Below, one piece after another: positions 11,187-20,869 of a stretch of 64,000 nt of DNA. The stretch comes from Pseudomonadota bacterium (GTDB lineage: Bacteria > Pseudomonadota > Gammaproteobacteria > Xanthomonadales > Xanthomonadaceae), in assembly GCA_018242485.1 (NCBI GenBank), contig JAFEBV010000008.1, forward strand, positions 1-64,000, read 5' to 3'. The notes below the pieces were generated by a model. The model was not told the DNA's origin. It did no database searches and was given only the letters and a program-made list of their open reading frames with translations. How positions within the stretch are numbered: the stretch's first letter is position 1; the number at the start of each line of letters is the position of its first letter. The translations under genes were made by a program, and so were the position numbers.

Positions 11187-12515
11187 ATGTCGCGCGATCC
11201 CAAATCGCTCGCCGGGCTGGCCTCGGCCGGCAAGTTCACCGAACTGCGGCAGCGTTTGCTGTTCGTGGTCGGAGCGATGATCGTCTATCGCCTCGGCACC
11301 TACATCCCGGTACCGGGCGTGGATCCGCAGGCGATGCTGCGGCTGATGGAGCAGCAGAAGGGCACCATCCTAGACATGTTCAACATGTTCTCCGGTGGTG
11401 CGCTCAGCCGCATGAGCATCCTCGCGCTGAACGTTACCCCGTACATCACTGCGTCGATCGTGATCCAGATGCTGGCGCAGATCCTGCCCAGCCTGCAAAG
11501 CCTGCGCAAGGAAGGCCAGAGCGGCCAGCGCAAGATCACCCAGTGGACGCGCTACGCGACCGTCGGGCTGGCGATCTTCCAGTCCTTCGGCGTGGCGGTG
11601 GGGCTGGAATCGCAGAAAGTCGTGTACGCGCCCGGCCCGGGTTTCGTGATGACGGCTGTGGTATCGCTCACCGCCGGCACGATGTTCCTGATGTGGCTGG
11701 GCGAGCAGATCACCGAGCGCGGCATCGGCAACGGCGTGTCGCTGGTGATTCAGGCCGGCATCGTGGCGGGTCTGCCGGCGGCGGTGATCTCCACCATCCA
11801 TCAGGTCAACAGCGGCGAGATCAGCGCGCCGGCGGTCATCATCATCTTCGCGCTGGTGCTGCTGGTGCTGTGGTTCGTGGTGTTCGTCGAGTCCGGGCAG
11901 CGCCGCATCACGGTGAATTACGCGCGCCGGCAGGGTGGCCGGCAGGCGTACATGAATCAGACCTCGCACCTGCCGCTCAAGCTCAACATGTCGGGCGTGA
12001 TCCCGCCGATCTTCGCTTCCAGCCTCATCGTGTTCCCGGCCACGGCCGCCTCGATGGTCGGTACCAATCCGAACTTCGCGTGGCTGCGCAAAATCAGCGA
12101 TGCGCTCTCGCCCGGCGAGCCGCTGCACATGCTGATCTACGGCGGGCTGATCATCGGCTTCGCGTTTTTCTACACCGCGTTGACCTTCAACTCGCAGGAA
12201 ACCGCCGACAACCTGAAGAAATCCGGCGCACTGATTCCGGGCATTCGTCCGGGCAAGGCCACCGCGGATTACGTGGACTCGGTGCTGACCCGGCTCACCC
12301 TCGTGGGTGCCTTGTACCTGACCCTGGTCTGCCTGTTGCCGGAAACCTTGCAGAAGGCGTGGTCGGTGCCGTTCTATTTCGGCGGCACCTCGTTGCTGAT
12401 CGTGGTGGTGGTCATCATGGATTTCACCGCGCAGATCCAGGCGCACCTGATGTCGCACCAGTACGAGAGTTTGCTGAAGAAAGCCAATCTCAAGTCCGGG
12501 GCCAAAACCCGCTGA
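11187..12515 (+). CDS. secY: protein translocase subunit SecY
   Basis: SecY forms the protein-conducting channel of the inner membrane with SecE and SecG. The 442-aa product shows ten hydrophobic segments. It also has the plug-region start YIPVPGVDP, the signature [17 protein letters not shown] and a cytoplasmic loop with [20 protein letters not shown]. Length equals E. coli SecY (443). It ends the spc block; rpmJ, which follows secY in E. coli, is not found in the 329-nt gap downstream. Confidence 0.98.
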   Translation: MSRDPKSLAGLASAGKFTELRQRLLFVVGAMIVYRLGTYIPVPGVDPQAMLRLMEQQKGTILDMFNMFSGGALSRMSILALNVTPYITASIVIQMLAQILPSLQSLRKEGQSGQRKITQWTRYATVGLAIFQSFGVAVGLESQKVVYAPGPGFVMTAVVSLTAGTMFLMWLGEQITERGIGNGVSLVIQAGIVAGLPAAVISTIHQVNSGEISAPAVIIIFALVLLVLWFVVFVESGQRRITVNYARRQGGRQAYMNQTSHLPLKLNMSGVIPPIFASSLIVFPATAASMVGTNPNFAWLRKISDALSPGEPLHMLIYGGLIIGFAFFYTALTFNSQETADNLKKSGALIPGIRPGKATADYVDSVLTRLTLVGALYLTLVCLLPETLQKAWSVPFYFGGTSLLIVVVVIMDFTAQIQAHLMSHQYESLLKKANLKSGAKTR

Positions 12516-12844
12516 TGACCGGAAGGCGCAAGCCTGCCGGCGGACGAACGCAGTACCGACCCTCCCCGGACGGGAGGGAAACGATGGGCGATCCGCACGA
12601 CGCTTCGCGTGTGGATGACCCGGATCGCAGCCCGCGCCTGAGGAGTGCGGGGCGATGGCAACGGCTGAAGATCGCCGCGCCGTCACGACCGGGTCGTCGC
12701 CGGAGCATGGGCACACTCCCCATGCCGGGTTCAAGGCGCTTGCAAGGCCTTGGGCTTCACTAATTCCCGAAGCACTGCTATACTTTCCCGTTCACCGCGC
12801 CCGAGGCTTGCCCAGGGTGCGAAATCACAGTCGGAGATCGCCTG
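12516..12844. other. secY-rpsM intergenic region, 329 nt
   Basis: No gene is seen here; L36 (rpmJ) and infA are absent. It holds a 7-bp GC hairpin (CCCTCCC 12560-12566 with GGGAGGG 12572-12578) without a T-run, and the rpsM promoter at its 3' end. A long open frame crosses the region in the rplO +1 frame but has no protein-like features. Confidence 0.7.
12756..12784 (+). promoter_or_regulatory. sigma-70 promoter for the alpha operon
   Basis: TTCACT at 12756-12761 and TATACT at 12779-12784 are separated by exactly 17 nt. The start of transcription would be near 12791, leaving a leader of about 54 nt before rpsM. The region is locally AT-richer than its surroundings. It would let rpsM-rplQ be read independently of the spc transcript. 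Confidence 0.75.
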
Positions 12845-13201
12845 ATGGCGCGCATTGCCGGTGTCAACCTTCCTGTCCAGAAGCACGTCTGGGTGGGGCT
12901 GCAAAGCATTTACGGAATCGGCCGCACGCGGTCGAAGAAGGTTTGCGAGGAGGCCGGCGTGAAGGCTTCCACCAAGATCCGCGACCTCGCCGAGGCCGAG
13001 GTCGAGCGCCTGCGCGCTTGCGTGGCCAAGTACACGGTCGAGGGCGACCTGCGCCGCGAAGTCGGCATGTCGATCAAGCGCCTGATGGATCTGTCGTGCT
13101 ATCGCGGTCTGCGCCACCGTCGCGGCCTGCCGGTGCGCGGCCAGCGCACGCGCACCAATGCGCGCACGCGCAAGGGTCCGCGCAAGGCCATCAAGAAGTA
13201 A
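12845..13201 (+). CDS. rpsM: 30S ribosomal protein S13
   Basis: S13 bridges the 30S head to the 50S subunit and contacts P-site tRNA. The 118-aa sequence starts [19 protein letters not shown] and has [17 protein letters not shown] and the basic tail [12 protein letters not shown]. It is the first gene of the alpha block behind its own promoter. Confidence 0.98.
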   Translation: MARIAGVNLPVQKHVWVGLQSIYGIGRTRSKKVCEEAGVKASTKIRDLAEAEVERLRACVAKYTVEGDLRREVGMSIKRLMDLSCYRGLRHRRGLPVRGQRTRTNARTRKGPRKAIKK

Positions 13202-13289
13202 AGCCGTCTGAAGCGGAATGCCGTGCAGCGATGCACGGATTCCCGCGCAGGGCGCGCATCAAACAAAACGACTCCCGAGCACATATTCC

Positions 13290-13688
13290 ATGGCCAAGCC
13301 AGCAGCAGCCGCAGCGAAGACGAAGAAGAAGATCAAGCGTGTCGTCACCGACGGTATCGCCCACGTCCAAGCTTCGTTCAACAATACCATCATCACCATC
13401 ACCGATCGCCAAGGCAACGCGCTGTCGTGGGCCACGTCGGGCGGCGCGGGTTTCCGCGGCTCGCGCAAGTCCACCCCGTTCGCCGCCCAGGTGGCGGCCG
13501 AGAAGGCCGGCAAGGTCGCCCTCGAGTACGGCGTGAAGACGCTGGAAGTGCGCATCAAGGGCCCCGGCCCGGGCCGCGAGTCGGCGGTGCGCTCGCTCAA
13601 CAACGCCGGCTACAAGGTGCTCAACATCATCGACGTCACCCCGATCCCGCACAACGGCTGCCGTCCGCCGAAGAAGCGCCGGGTGTGA
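13290..13688 (+). CDS. rpsK: 30S ribosomal protein S11
   Basis: S11 forms part of the platform where the mRNA Shine-Dalgarno helix rests. The ATG at 13290 gives 132 aa starting [17 protein letters not shown]. It has [19 protein letters not shown] and the C-terminal [16 protein letters not shown]. The upstream extension of the frame is spacer. rpsD follows after 88 nt. Confidence 0.97.
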   Translation: MAKPAAAAAKTKKKIKRVVTDGIAHVQASFNNTIITITDRQGNALSWATSGGAGFRGSRKSTPFAAQVAAEKAGKVALEYGVKTLEVRIKGPGPGRESAVRSLNNAGYKVLNIIDVTPIPHNGCRPPKKRRV

Positions 13689-13776
13689 TGTTTTGTTTTT
13701 GCGATCGCCCCTGATCGCGTGAATTCAAGACCGGCCATCCGTGGCTGGACTTTCAAATAAGAGCAGAGACTCCCCC

Positions 13777-14409
13777 ATGGCACGCTACATCGGACCCAGT
13801 TGCAAACTCGCCCGTCGCGAAGGCGCCGACCTCGGCCTGAAGAGCCCGGCGCGCGCGATCGATTCCAAGTGCAAGCTCGAGAACAAGCCCGGCCAGCACG
13901 GCGTCGCCGGCGCGCGCAAGGGCAAGCTTTCCGACTACGCCACCCAGTTGCGCGAGAAGCAGAAGCTCAAGCGCATCTACGGCATGCTCGAGCGCCAGTT
14001 CCGCACCTACTACCGCAAGGCTTCGCGCCGCAAGGGCAACACCGGCGAGTTGCTCCTGCAGATGCTGGAGATGCGCCTGGACAACGTCGTCTACCGCATG
14101 GGTTTCGCGGTCACCCGCCCGCAGGCGCGGCAGATGGTCAGCCACTGCAACGTGCAGGTGAACGGCAAGACGGTCAACCTGCCTTCGTATCAGGTCAAGG
14201 CCGGCGACATGATCGTGCTGACCGAGCGCGCGCAGAAGCATCTGGCGGTGTCCGAGGCGCTGGAAGTCTCGCAGCGCATGGATCTCGTCCCGGCGTGGAT
14301 GGATGTGGACGCCAAAAAGTTCAGCGGTGTGTTCAAGGCCGTTCCCGAGCGCTCCGACCTGCCGCCCGACATCAACGAGGCGCTGATCGTCGAGCTGTAC
14401 TCGAAGTAA
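13777..14409 (+). CDS. rpsD: 30S ribosomal protein S4
   Basis: S4 nucleates 30S assembly and in E. coli represses the alpha operon. The 210-aa form starts [19 protein letters not shown] and has [21 protein letters not shown] and an S4 RNA-binding domain from about residue 100. The end [15 protein letters not shown] is typical. It is the zinc-free type. Confidence 0.98.
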   Translation: MARYIGPSCKLARREGADLGLKSPARAIDSKCKLENKPGQHGVAGARKGKLSDYATQLREKQKLKRIYGMLERQFRTYYRKASRRKGNTGELLLQMLEMRLDNVVYRMGFAVTRPQARQMVSHCNVQVNGKTVNLPSYQVKAGDMIVLTERAQKHLAVSEALEVSQRMDLVPAWMDVDAKKFSGVFKAVPERSDLPPDINEALIVELYSK

Positions 14410-14473
14410 TCGTTCCGCGCACGGGGCTGGCGTGCCCCGTTGCGACACACAACATTCAGGAGAACGCGCAACC

Positions 14474-15469
14474 ATGTCGGTTTCCGCCCATCAGGTGCTG
14501 CGTCCGCGCGGCCCGAACATCGAACGCATCACCACCCATCGCTCCAAGGTGGTGATCGAACCGCTCGAGCGCGGCTACGGCCACACCCTCGGCAATGCGC
14601 TGCGTCGCGTGCTGCTGTCGTCGATCCCCGGCCATGCGATCACCGAGGTCGAGATCGACGGCGTGCTGCACGAGTACACCACGGTCGAAGGCTTGCAGGA
14701 GGACGTGATCGAGATCCTGCTCAACCTCAAGGACGTGGCGATCCGCATGCACAACGTCGATCACAGCATGCTCACGCTCGCCCGTCAGGGCAAGGGCGTG
14801 GTGACGGCCGGCGACATCAAGACCGACCACAACGTCGAGATCCTCAATCCCGAGCACGTGATCTGCCACCTGACCAAGGATACGGCGATCAACATGCGCC
14901 TGAAGGTCGAGCGCGGCTTCGGTTACCAGCCGGCCACCGCCCGCCGCAAGCCCGACGAGGAGACCCGCACGATCGGTCGCCTCATGCTCGACGCCAGCTT
15001 CTGCCCGGTCACCCGCGTGGCCTATGCGGTGGAAGCCGCGCGCGTGGAGCAGCGCACCGACCTCGACAAGCTGGTCATCGACATCGAGACCAACGGCACC
15101 ATCGACGCCGAGGAAGCGATGCGCACCGCCGCCGACATCCTCACCGACCAGCTCTCCGTGTTCGGCGACTTCACCCGCCGCGAGACCGGCGCGCCGAAGG
15201 CCGCCACCGCCGGCGTGGATCCGGTGCTGCTGCGCCCGATCGACGATCTGGAGTTGACCGTGCGTTCGGCCAACTGCCTGAAGGCCGAGAACATCTACTA
15301 CATCGGCGACCTGATCCAGAAGACCGAGGTGGAGCTGCTCAAGACCCCGAATCTGGGCAAGAAGTCGCTCACCGAGATCAAGGAAGTGCTCGCCCAGCGC
15401 GGCCTCTCGCTCGGCATGAAGCTGGAGAACTGGCCGCCGGCCGGCCTGCAGCAAGGGATGATGGGGTGA
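14474..15469 (+). CDS. rpoA: DNA-directed RNA polymerase subunit alpha
   Basis: RpoA dimerises to scaffold RNA polymerase assembly, and its C-terminal domain contacts UP elements and activators. The 331-aa product starts [19 protein letters not shown] and contains [20 protein letters not shown] in the N-terminal domain. A linker around residues 235-250 leads to the C-terminal domain with [16 protein letters not shown] and [16 protein letters not shown] motifs. A SD (AGGAGA) precedes the ATG. Confidence 0.98.
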   Translation: MSVSAHQVLRPRGPNIERITTHRSKVVIEPLERGYGHTLGNALRRVLLSSIPGHAITEVEIDGVLHEYTTVEGLQEDVIEILLNLKDVAIRMHNVDHSMLTLARQGKGVVTAGDIKTDHNVEILNPEHVICHLTKDTAINMRLKVERGFGYQPATARRKPDEETRTIGRLMLDASFCPVTRVAYAVEAARVEQRTDLDKLVIDIETNGTIDAEEAMRTAADILTDQLSVFGDFTRRETGAPKAATAGVDPVLLRPIDDLELTVRSANCLKAENIYYIGDLIQKTEVELLKTPNLGKKSLTEIKEVLAQRGLSLGMKLENWPPAGLQQGMMG

Positions 15470-15776
15470 AGCCCAGCGCTTGGTCGATGCCCTATCGGCA
15501 TCGACCGCTGGACTGAACGCCCGGCCGAAAGGCCGGGCCGTGAAGACGCCCGGGCAGGAAGCCCGGGCCGGGCGGTCCGAAGCCCACCAAGTGGCGCCAT
15601 GGATGGCACGAAAATGCAATTGATGCGGTGAAAGCGGCAACGCCGCCAACCCGCCCAGCATGGCCCGGTCGAACGACTGTTGTTCGGGTTCACGCCAACG
15701 AAGCTGCGCCGTTTCGCGCAGTCCAACATGCAAGTCAGCTGGCGTCACGACGCGCCTGCCTCCAAGGAAAACGACC
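15470..15776 (+). other. rpoA-rplQ spacer with three consecutive hairpins, 307 nt
   Basis: No gene is seen. Three perfect stems follow the rpoA stop. GGTCGATGCC (15482-15491) pairs with GGCATCGACC (15497-15506). CCCGGCC (15520-15526) pairs with GGCCGGG (15531-15537) over a GAAA tetraloop. GCCCGGGC (15548-15555) pairs with GCCCGGGC (15561-15568). None has a T-run. In E. coli this gap is about 40 nt. Confidence 0.75.
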
Positions 15777-16157
15777 ATGCGCCACCAGAATGCCGGACGC
15801 AAATTCAACCGCACCAGCGCCCATCGCCAGGCGATGTTCTCCAACATGGCCGCGTCGCTGATCAAGCACGAGTTGATCCGCACCACGCTCCCGAAGGCGA
15901 AGGAACTGCGTCGCGTCGCCGAGCCGCTGATCACCCTCGGCAAGTCCGACGGCGTGGCCAACCGCCGCCTCGCGTTCTCGCGCCTGCGCGACAAGCAGGC
16001 CGTGGGCAAGCTGTTCGTCGAGCTCGGCCCGCGCTACAACGCCCGCCCGGGCGGCTACCTGCGCATCCTCAAGTGCGGCTTCCGCGCCGGCGACAATGCG
16101 CCGATGGCCTATGTCGAGCTGGTGGATCGCCCAAGCAAGGCGGCTGCCGCCGAGTGA
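15777..16157 (+). CDS. rplQ: 50S ribosomal protein L17
   Basis: L17 lies near the tunnel exit. The 126-aa protein starts [18 protein letters not shown] and has [20 protein letters not shown] and [21 protein letters not shown] conserved ends. The ATG at 15777 fits the family; the frame is open upstream only in spacer. It is the last gene of the ribosomal supercluster and is followed by a terminator. Confidence 0.97.
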   Translation: MRHQNAGRKFNRTSAHRQAMFSNMAASLIKHELIRTTLPKAKELRRVAEPLITLGKSDGVANRRLAFSRLRDKQAVGKLFVELGPRYNARPGGYLRILKCGFRAGDNAPMAYVELVDRPSKAAAAE

Positions 16158-16180
16158 TCGACGCTGCATCGCAGGAAACG

Positions 16181-16207
16181 AAAAACCCCGGCGCGTCCGG
16201 GGTTTTT
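16181..16207 (+). terminator. intrinsic terminator after rplQ
   Basis: AAAAACCCCGG at 16181-16191 pairs with CCGGGGTTTTT at 16197-16207 around a short loop. The stem ends in a T-run, 24 nt after the rplQ stop. With the A-tract on the other side it could also work for the opposite strand (rlmM side). Confidence 0.92.
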
Positions 16208-16243
16208 CATGCTCGATCCATCTGAATCGACATTCGTCAGTCT

Positions 16244-17299
16244 TCAACGTGCCGCGTACACGGTGATTTCCTCGCGGTCGTGGTAGAGCTGGCGTGCGCG
16301 CAGTTCGAGCGTACCGCCGGCCTGTTCGCGCAGCAGGTCGAAGCACAGTTTCGTTTCGTCCCAACGCTTTTTCATCGGCAGCTTGAGGTTGAAGATCGCA
16401 CGCCGGCACCAGCCTTGCGCGAACCATTGCGCGATACGCGCAGCGACCTTGCGCGGCGATTCGACCATGTCGCAGACCAGCCAGTCCACCGGTTTGGGCG
16501 GCTGCCAGTGGAAGCCGTCGGCGCGAACGTGCTCGATCAACCCGGTAGCGAGTGCACTCGCCGCAAGGGGGCCGTTGTCGATGGCGGTGACACGCAGGTG
16601 CTGGCGTGCGAGCACCCAGCTCCAGCCGCCGGGCGCAGCACCGAGATCCACCGCGGTCATGCCCGGTTGCACGAAACGCTGGCGCTCGTCGTCGGTGAGC
16701 AGTGCCAGCAGAGCCTCCTCCAGCTTGAGCGCCGAACGGCTGGGCGCATCGGCGAGCATGCGCAGGCGTGGGATGCCCAGTGGCCAAGCCGCAGCGTCGG
16801 CAGGATCGGCGACGGCAAGCAGCGCGTGGTTGCCGGCAAGGAAGCACACATGCAACCGCCGCAGCTTCGGCGACGCCTTCTCGGTGAGCAGGCCGCGCTT
16901 GCGCAGCGCTGGTCGCAGCGCATTGCCGAAGGCGCGGGCAAGGCCGGCGAGTGGTTTGCCGGCGTCCGAATCGGGGTGCTCGACCCAGACGTCGCCGTAG
17001 CGCCCGCGTCCGGCGAGCGCGTCGAAGATGGGCGAGATGCGATCGGTCGAGTCGAGATCGCGCAGTTCAGCCAGCAGGCTCAACTTCTGCCGCGCGAAGA
17101 TGAGGTTCGACAACGGCAGCGCTCGCGACAACGCCGCGCCGTCCACGCCGAGGTATTCGACATGGCCGCTGCCACGCTCGGCGCGTGCGTAACCGGCGAA
17201 TCCGGCCAACGCGGCGCGCTCGCCCAGTTCGGCGGCAAGCTCGGGCTCGAAGCCGGCGCGGCACCAGCACAGCAGGCCGTCAGTCAGGTCGGAAACCAT
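16244..17299 (-). CDS. rlmM: 23S rRNA 2'-O-ribose methyltransferase RlmM
   Basis: RlmM methylates the 2'-OH of C2498 of 23S rRNA with SAM. The 351-aa protein has an N-terminal RNA-recognition/THUMP-like part. The Rossmann SAM motif is GMTAVDLGAAPGGWSWVL near residue 215, followed by LVCDMVESPRKVA and the catalytic-region FNLKLPMKKRWDE. It is slightly shorter than the 366-aa E. coli protein. It is convergent with rplQ across the terminator. Confidence 0.94.
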   Translation of the reverse strand: MVSDLTDGLLCWCRAGFEPELAAELGERAALAGFAGYARAERGSGHVEYLGVDGAALSRALPLSNLIFARQKLSLLAELRDLDSTDRISPIFDALAGRGRYGDVWVEHPDSDAGKPLAGLARAFGNALRPALRKRGLLTEKASPKLRRLHVCFLAGNHALLAVADPADAAAWPLGIPRLRMLADAPSRSALKLEEALLALLTDDERQRFVQPGMTAVDLGAAPGGWSWVLARQHLRVTAIDNGPLAASALATGLIEHVRADGFHWQPPKPVDWLVCDMVESPRKVAARIAQWFAQGWCRRAIFNLKLPMKKRWDETKLCFDLLREQAGGTLELRARQLYHDREEITVYAAR

Positions 17300-17335
17300 T
17301 GCAGAAGAATCGACTCGGAAGGTTCGGGTGTGTAG

Positions 17336-17429
17336 CCCTCCCCTTCAAGGGGAGGGTTGGGTGGGGATGGTGCTGCAGGTGCATCGCCCGACACCATTCC
17401 CCTCCCAGCGTCCCCCTTGAAGGGGGAGG
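17336..17429. repeat. GGAGGG-hairpin inverted repeat B1
   Basis: A perfect 10-bp hairpin (CCCTCCCCTT/AAGGGGAGGG, 17336-17356) is followed by GTTGGGTGGGGATGGTG. About 20 nt later an imperfect mirror copy follows: CACCATTCCCCTCCCA, then the hairpin TCCCCCTT/AAGGGGGA at 17411-17427. Sister copies occur at six more gaps in the window. Confidence 0.85.
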
Positions 17430-17488
17430 AGTGACGGCGGGCCTCGTCGATGTCCCATTGCTGCTCAATAAGCTGCTCGAAATCTCGC

Positions 17489-18052
17489 TCAATAGCGTGG
17501 TGGATCCGATTGCCCGTATTTGCGCAGCACCTCGCAGGCGGCATCGCGCAGGATGTCGCGGCGCACAGCGATGCCGCGCTGGCCAAGCTCGCCGATCCAG
17601 TCCGCCGGCAGCGGGCCTTCGTCGAATGTGGTCAGTGCCATCACGTCCTGCGAACGCGCACCGATCAACAGGGTGTCGATACCGGCCCAGAAGGTCGCGC
17701 CGTAGCACATGCAGCACGGCTGCGAGGACGACGCCAGCACGATGCGTGCGCCGTCCTCATTCAAGCGCACCTTGTGCGTGCGCGCCTGCGCGTTCATGTA
17801 CGCCATCATCTCCGCGTGCGCGACCGAGCACGATTGCGGCAGCACGCGGTTGACCCCCACGCCGATGACGCGACCGGATGCCTCGTCGAACACCACCGCG
17901 CCGAATGGACCGCCGGTGTCGCGGGCGATGTTGATCCGCGACAGTTCGATCGCCAGCGCAACCTTGGCCGCGTCGTCGGCGTAGGTAGCCCGCAGATCGA
18001 CTGCCTCGTCGATCCACGCCGGCAGGCTGAGCTGGATCGGTGCGTGGAGCAT
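17489..18052 (-). CDS. nucleoside deaminase, cytidine/deoxycytidylate deaminase superfamily
   Basis: The 187-aa product carries the zinc-dependent deaminase motifs: HAEMMA (His ligand and catalytic Glu, residues 79-84) and PCCMC (Cys ligands, residues 112-116). The layout TGGPFGAVV before them resembles the guanine deaminase/TadA-like group, so a purine-base or nucleoside substrate is likely but not proven. The start at 18052 overlaps the stop of the upstream lipoprotein gene (TGATG). An open frame continues far upstream but only as shadow. Confidence 0.85.
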   Translation of the reverse strand: MLHAPIQLSLPAWIDEAVDLRATYADDAAKVALAIELSRINIARDTGGPFGAVVFDEASGRVIGVGVNRVLPQSCSVAHAEMMAYMNAQARTHKVRLNEDGARIVLASSSQPCCMCYGATFWAGIDTLLIGARSQDVMALTTFDEGPLPADWIGELGQRGIAVRRDILRDAACEVLRKYGQSDPPRY

Positions 18053-18525
18053 CAGTGCGTGCCGGGCAATCGCGCGGTGTTCGCGACTTCGCACTGCCCT
18101 TGCACGCAACTGCAACCGGACACCGCCATCACATGGCACATGCCCATCCGCCCTTCGCGCGCGCACTGCGCCTTGACCGCTTTCGCATCGACCGCCGCGC
18201 CCTTGTTGACGCACATCGGGTAGGCGCCGCAGCAGTTGCCGACATCCTTCACCGCGCAATCGGCATCGACTTTGCAGCGGCGATCCGGATGCGCGAAGTC
18301 GATGGAGGCCGATGCGCTGGATGCTACGGCGGGGCTGGTTGCGGCGATTGGTGTTGGCGCGGCGTCGGGGGCCTGCGCGGCCGGCGAGGATACGCAGGAG
18401 GTGAGTAATGCGGATATCAGCAGGACGGCGAGAGTACGCGCCCGGCTCCCCAACTTCTCTTTCGCGCAGGGGAAAAAACTGTTGAATCGCACAGCCGGGC
18501 TTGGAAGATTGTTGGTGTTGGACAT
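18052..18525 (-). CDS. cysteine-rich putative lipoprotein
   Basis: The 157-aa protein has a hydrophobic segment with lipobox LTSC at about residues 41-44, preceded by an unusually long N-terminal stretch. An Ala/Pro/Ser linker follows. The C-terminal part (about residues 80-157) has nine or more cysteines, including CKVDADC, GNCCGAYPMC and SGCSCVQGQC, probably disulfide-bonded in the periplasm. A strong GGAGGGAAAGCC ribosome site fixes the start. It is translationally linked to the deaminase gene. Function not recognised. Confidence 0.75.
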   Translation of the reverse strand: MSNTNNLPSPAVRFNSFFPCAKEKLGSRARTLAVLLISALLTSCVSSPAAQAPDAAPTPIAATSPAVASSASASIDFAHPDRRCKVDADCAVKDVGNCCGAYPMCVNKGAAVDAKAVKAQCAREGRMGMCHVMAVSGCSCVQGQCEVANTARLPGTH

Positions 18526-18680
18526 GGCTTTCCCTCCGATCTCCGGAGAACGTCCGCAGTAAGCGTTGCGGCCACTCGGTTCGTGCCCCAGCCTCCGCGT
18601 TGCCGCGGAGGCGCCCGATGCTGCGCGAACCCTTGGTTCGCTTGCGCAGCATCGAGCCCCAGAGGGAGAAGGATAAACCT

Positions 18681-20438
18681 TCACTTCCCGGCCTTCGCCC
18701 ATGTATCGCGCAGGGTCACGGTGCGATTGAAGACCGGATGCCCGGGCGCGTGGTCGCGGCGGTCGGCGACGAAGTAACCGATGCGCTCGAACTGGTAGTG
18801 CGTCTCCGGTGCAGCGTTCGCGGCTTCGGGTTCGATCCATCCGCGCACGCTGCGGCGCGAGTCCGGATTGAGGTGGTCGCGATAGGTGGTGCCATCTTCG
18901 CCCGCATCCGGATCGGCGACATCGAACAGGCGGTCGTACAGGCGCACTTCGGCGGCGAGCGCGTGCTTCGCGCTGACCCAGTGGATCGTGCCCTTCACCT
19001 TGCGATCGGCGCCGGGCATGCCGTGACGGGTTTCCGGATCGAGCGTGCAATGCACGGCGGCAACGGAATCGCCATCCATGACGACATCATGGCAGCGGAC
19101 GATGCCGACCCCGCGCAGGCGCACTTCGCCGCCGGGTACGAGACGGTGGAAGCCCTTCACCGGCGCGGCCATGAAGTCCTCGCGCTCGATCCACAGCTCG
19201 CGCGAAAACGGCACCACGCGCGTGCCGAAGGATCCGTCCTTGGGATGGTTGGGGAAGGCGATGGATTCGACGTGGTCGATGTCCAGATTGGTGATGACCA
19301 GCTTGAGTGGATCGAGCACCGCCAGCCGGCGCGGTGCATGTGCATCGAGGTCTTCGCGCACGCAGCCTTCCAGCACCGAGTAGTCGATCAGCGAGTTCTG
19401 CTTGCTGATGCCCACGCGCTGCGCGAACAATCGCAGCGAAGCCGGCGTGAGGCCGCGCCGGCGCAGCCCTTGCAGGGTCGGCATGCGCGGATCGTCCCAG
19501 CCATCGACGAGACCGTCGGAGACCATCGCCACCAGTTTGCGCTTGCTCATCACCGTGTAGTTGATGTTCAGGCGCGAGAACTCGATCTGCCGTGGCTTCG
19601 ACGGCGCGGTCGGCAGGCCGCGTGCGGGCAGGCAGTCCCACAGTTGCGGATGGTTGTGCAGATCGACCTTGTCCACGCACCAGTCGTACAGCGGGCGGTG
19701 ATCCTCGAACTCCAGCGTGCACAACGAATGGGTGATGCCTTCCAGCGCATCCGACAGGCTGTGCGCGTAGTCGTACATTGGGTAAATCGGCCAGTCCGCG
19801 CCGGTGTTCTGGTGCTCGACGTGCTTGATGCGATACAGCGCCGGATCGCGCAGGTTGATGTTGCCGCTGGCCATGTCGATCTTCGCGCGCAGCGTGCGGG
19901 TGCCGTCGGCGAACTCGCCGGCGCGCATGCGCGCGAACAGGTCGAGATTCTCGGCGACGCTGCGATCGCGGCAGGGTGAAGCGCGGCCGGGTTCGGTGAG
20001 CGTTCCACGGTATTCGCGCACTTGCTCGGCATTCAAGTCGCACACGTAGGCGTGGCCGTCGGCGATCAGCTTGCGCGCGCTGCGGTAGAACACCTCGAAG
20101 TAGTCCGATGCGTGGCGCAGTTGCGCCCACTCGAATCCCAGCCAGTGCACGTCCTCCTTGATCGCATCGACGTATTCGGGGTCTTCCTTCGCCGGATTGG
20201 TGTCGTCGAAGCGCAGATTGCAGGCTCCGCCGAATTCCTGCGCGACGCCGAAGTCCAGGCAGATCGCCTTGGCGTGGCCGATGTGCAGGTAACCGTTGGG
20301 TTCGGGCGGAAAGCGCGTGCGGATCGCGGTGTGCTTTCCCGATGCCAGATCTTCGCGCACGATGTCGCGGATGAAGTCGCGGCGGCCGGGGTCGGGTGCC
20401 GCCGGGTCGGCCGTCGTCGCGCTCGCGTTTTCGATCAT
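18681..20438 (-). CDS. glnS: glutaminyl-tRNA synthetase
   Basis: GlnS charges tRNA-Gln, a direct pathway typical of gammaproteobacteria. The 585-aa sequence is a class I synthetase with [12 protein letters not shown] (HIGH at residues 52-55) and VMSKRKL as the KMSKS loop. The C-terminal anticodon-binding barrels follow, and the end is [17 protein letters not shown]. The ATG at 20438 was chosen because it directly precedes the family core; the open frame upstream runs across the divergent promoter region. Its 5' end faces the DUF2007 gene. Confidence 0.97.
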   Translation of the reverse strand: MIENASATTADPAAPDPGRRDFIRDIVREDLASGKHTAIRTRFPPEPNGYLHIGHAKAICLDFGVAQEFGGACNLRFDDTNPAKEDPEYVDAIKEDVHWLGFEWAQLRHASDYFEVFYRSARKLIADGHAYVCDLNAEQVREYRGTLTEPGRASPCRDRSVAENLDLFARMRAGEFADGTRTLRAKIDMASGNINLRDPALYRIKHVEHQNTGADWPIYPMYDYAHSLSDALEGITHSLCTLEFEDHRPLYDWCVDKVDLHNHPQLWDCLPARGLPTAPSKPRQIEFSRLNINYTVMSKRKLVAMVSDGLVDGWDDPRMPTLQGLRRRGLTPASLRLFAQRVGISKQNSLIDYSVLEGCVREDLDAHAPRRLAVLDPLKLVITNLDIDHVESIAFPNHPKDGSFGTRVVPFSRELWIEREDFMAAPVKGFHRLVPGGEVRLRGVGIVRCHDVVMDGDSVAAVHCTLDPETRHGMPGADRKVKGTIHWVSAKHALAAEVRLYDRLFDVADPDAGEDGTTYRDHLNPDSRRSVRGWIEPEAANAAPETHYQFERIGYFVADRRDHAPGHPVFNRTVTLRDTWAKAGK

Positions 20439-20532
20439 GTGATGCAGTCGTCGGTTTTTATCGATCCCCAGTGTAGCCTTTCGTGCCGTATGGCGCGTTA
20501 TGCTTGGGACACGGGTCACAGGATCGTTACCC

Positions 20533-20823
20533 ATGCGCGTGGTCTATCTGCCAAGCGACCTGATCGACGCCCACCTCGTGAAGGGTGTGCTGGAACAGGA
20601 GGGTATTCCGGTGTACCTGCGCGGCGAACACCTCGCCGGCGGGATCGGTGAATTGCCGGTCATCGGGTTGTATGCCTTGTGCGTTCCGGACGTGTGCGGA
20701 GCGCAGGCGCGCGGGGTGGTCGAGGCGCTCGAACGAGATCGCCGTGCCGACGCGAGCGATATTGAAGAGCAGGTGGACACTGGCGGCGAGTTCGGGATGG
20801 GAGGCATCATCCCGGCGGCGTGA
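20533..20823 (+). CDS. DUF2007 domain protein
   Basis: The 96-aa protein starts [20 protein letters not shown] and has the DUF2007 pattern: a Tyr/Pro start, a helix predicted to bind small ligands, then [19 protein letters not shown] and [16 protein letters not shown]. The family is annotated as putative signal-transducing, without a proven function. It lies divergent to glnS and 46 nt upstream of the 7TM-GGDEF gene, with which it may be cotranscribed. Confidence 0.8.
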   Translation: MRVVYLPSDLIDAHLVKGVLEQEGIPVYLRGEHLAGGIGELPVIGLYALCVPDVCGAQARGVVEALERDRRADASDIEEQVDTGGEFGMGGIIPAA

Positions 20824-20869
20824 TCGACGAATCCGGGCATCGGTGATAGGTCTTGAGGATCGGGGTCTG

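Noticed and set aside
10742..12763. 673-codon open frame crossing rplO and secY
   Set aside because: It lies in a different frame of two certain genes, is Arg/Gly/Pro-rich as GC-rich shadow frames are, and shows no domain.
12516..12844. rpmJ (L36) in the secY-rpsM gap
   Set aside because: No frame with the short Cys/His L36 pattern was found on either strand.
13702..13722. Terminator between rpsK and rpsD
   Set aside because: A GCGATC/GATCGC stem exists, but the T-run is before it, not after.
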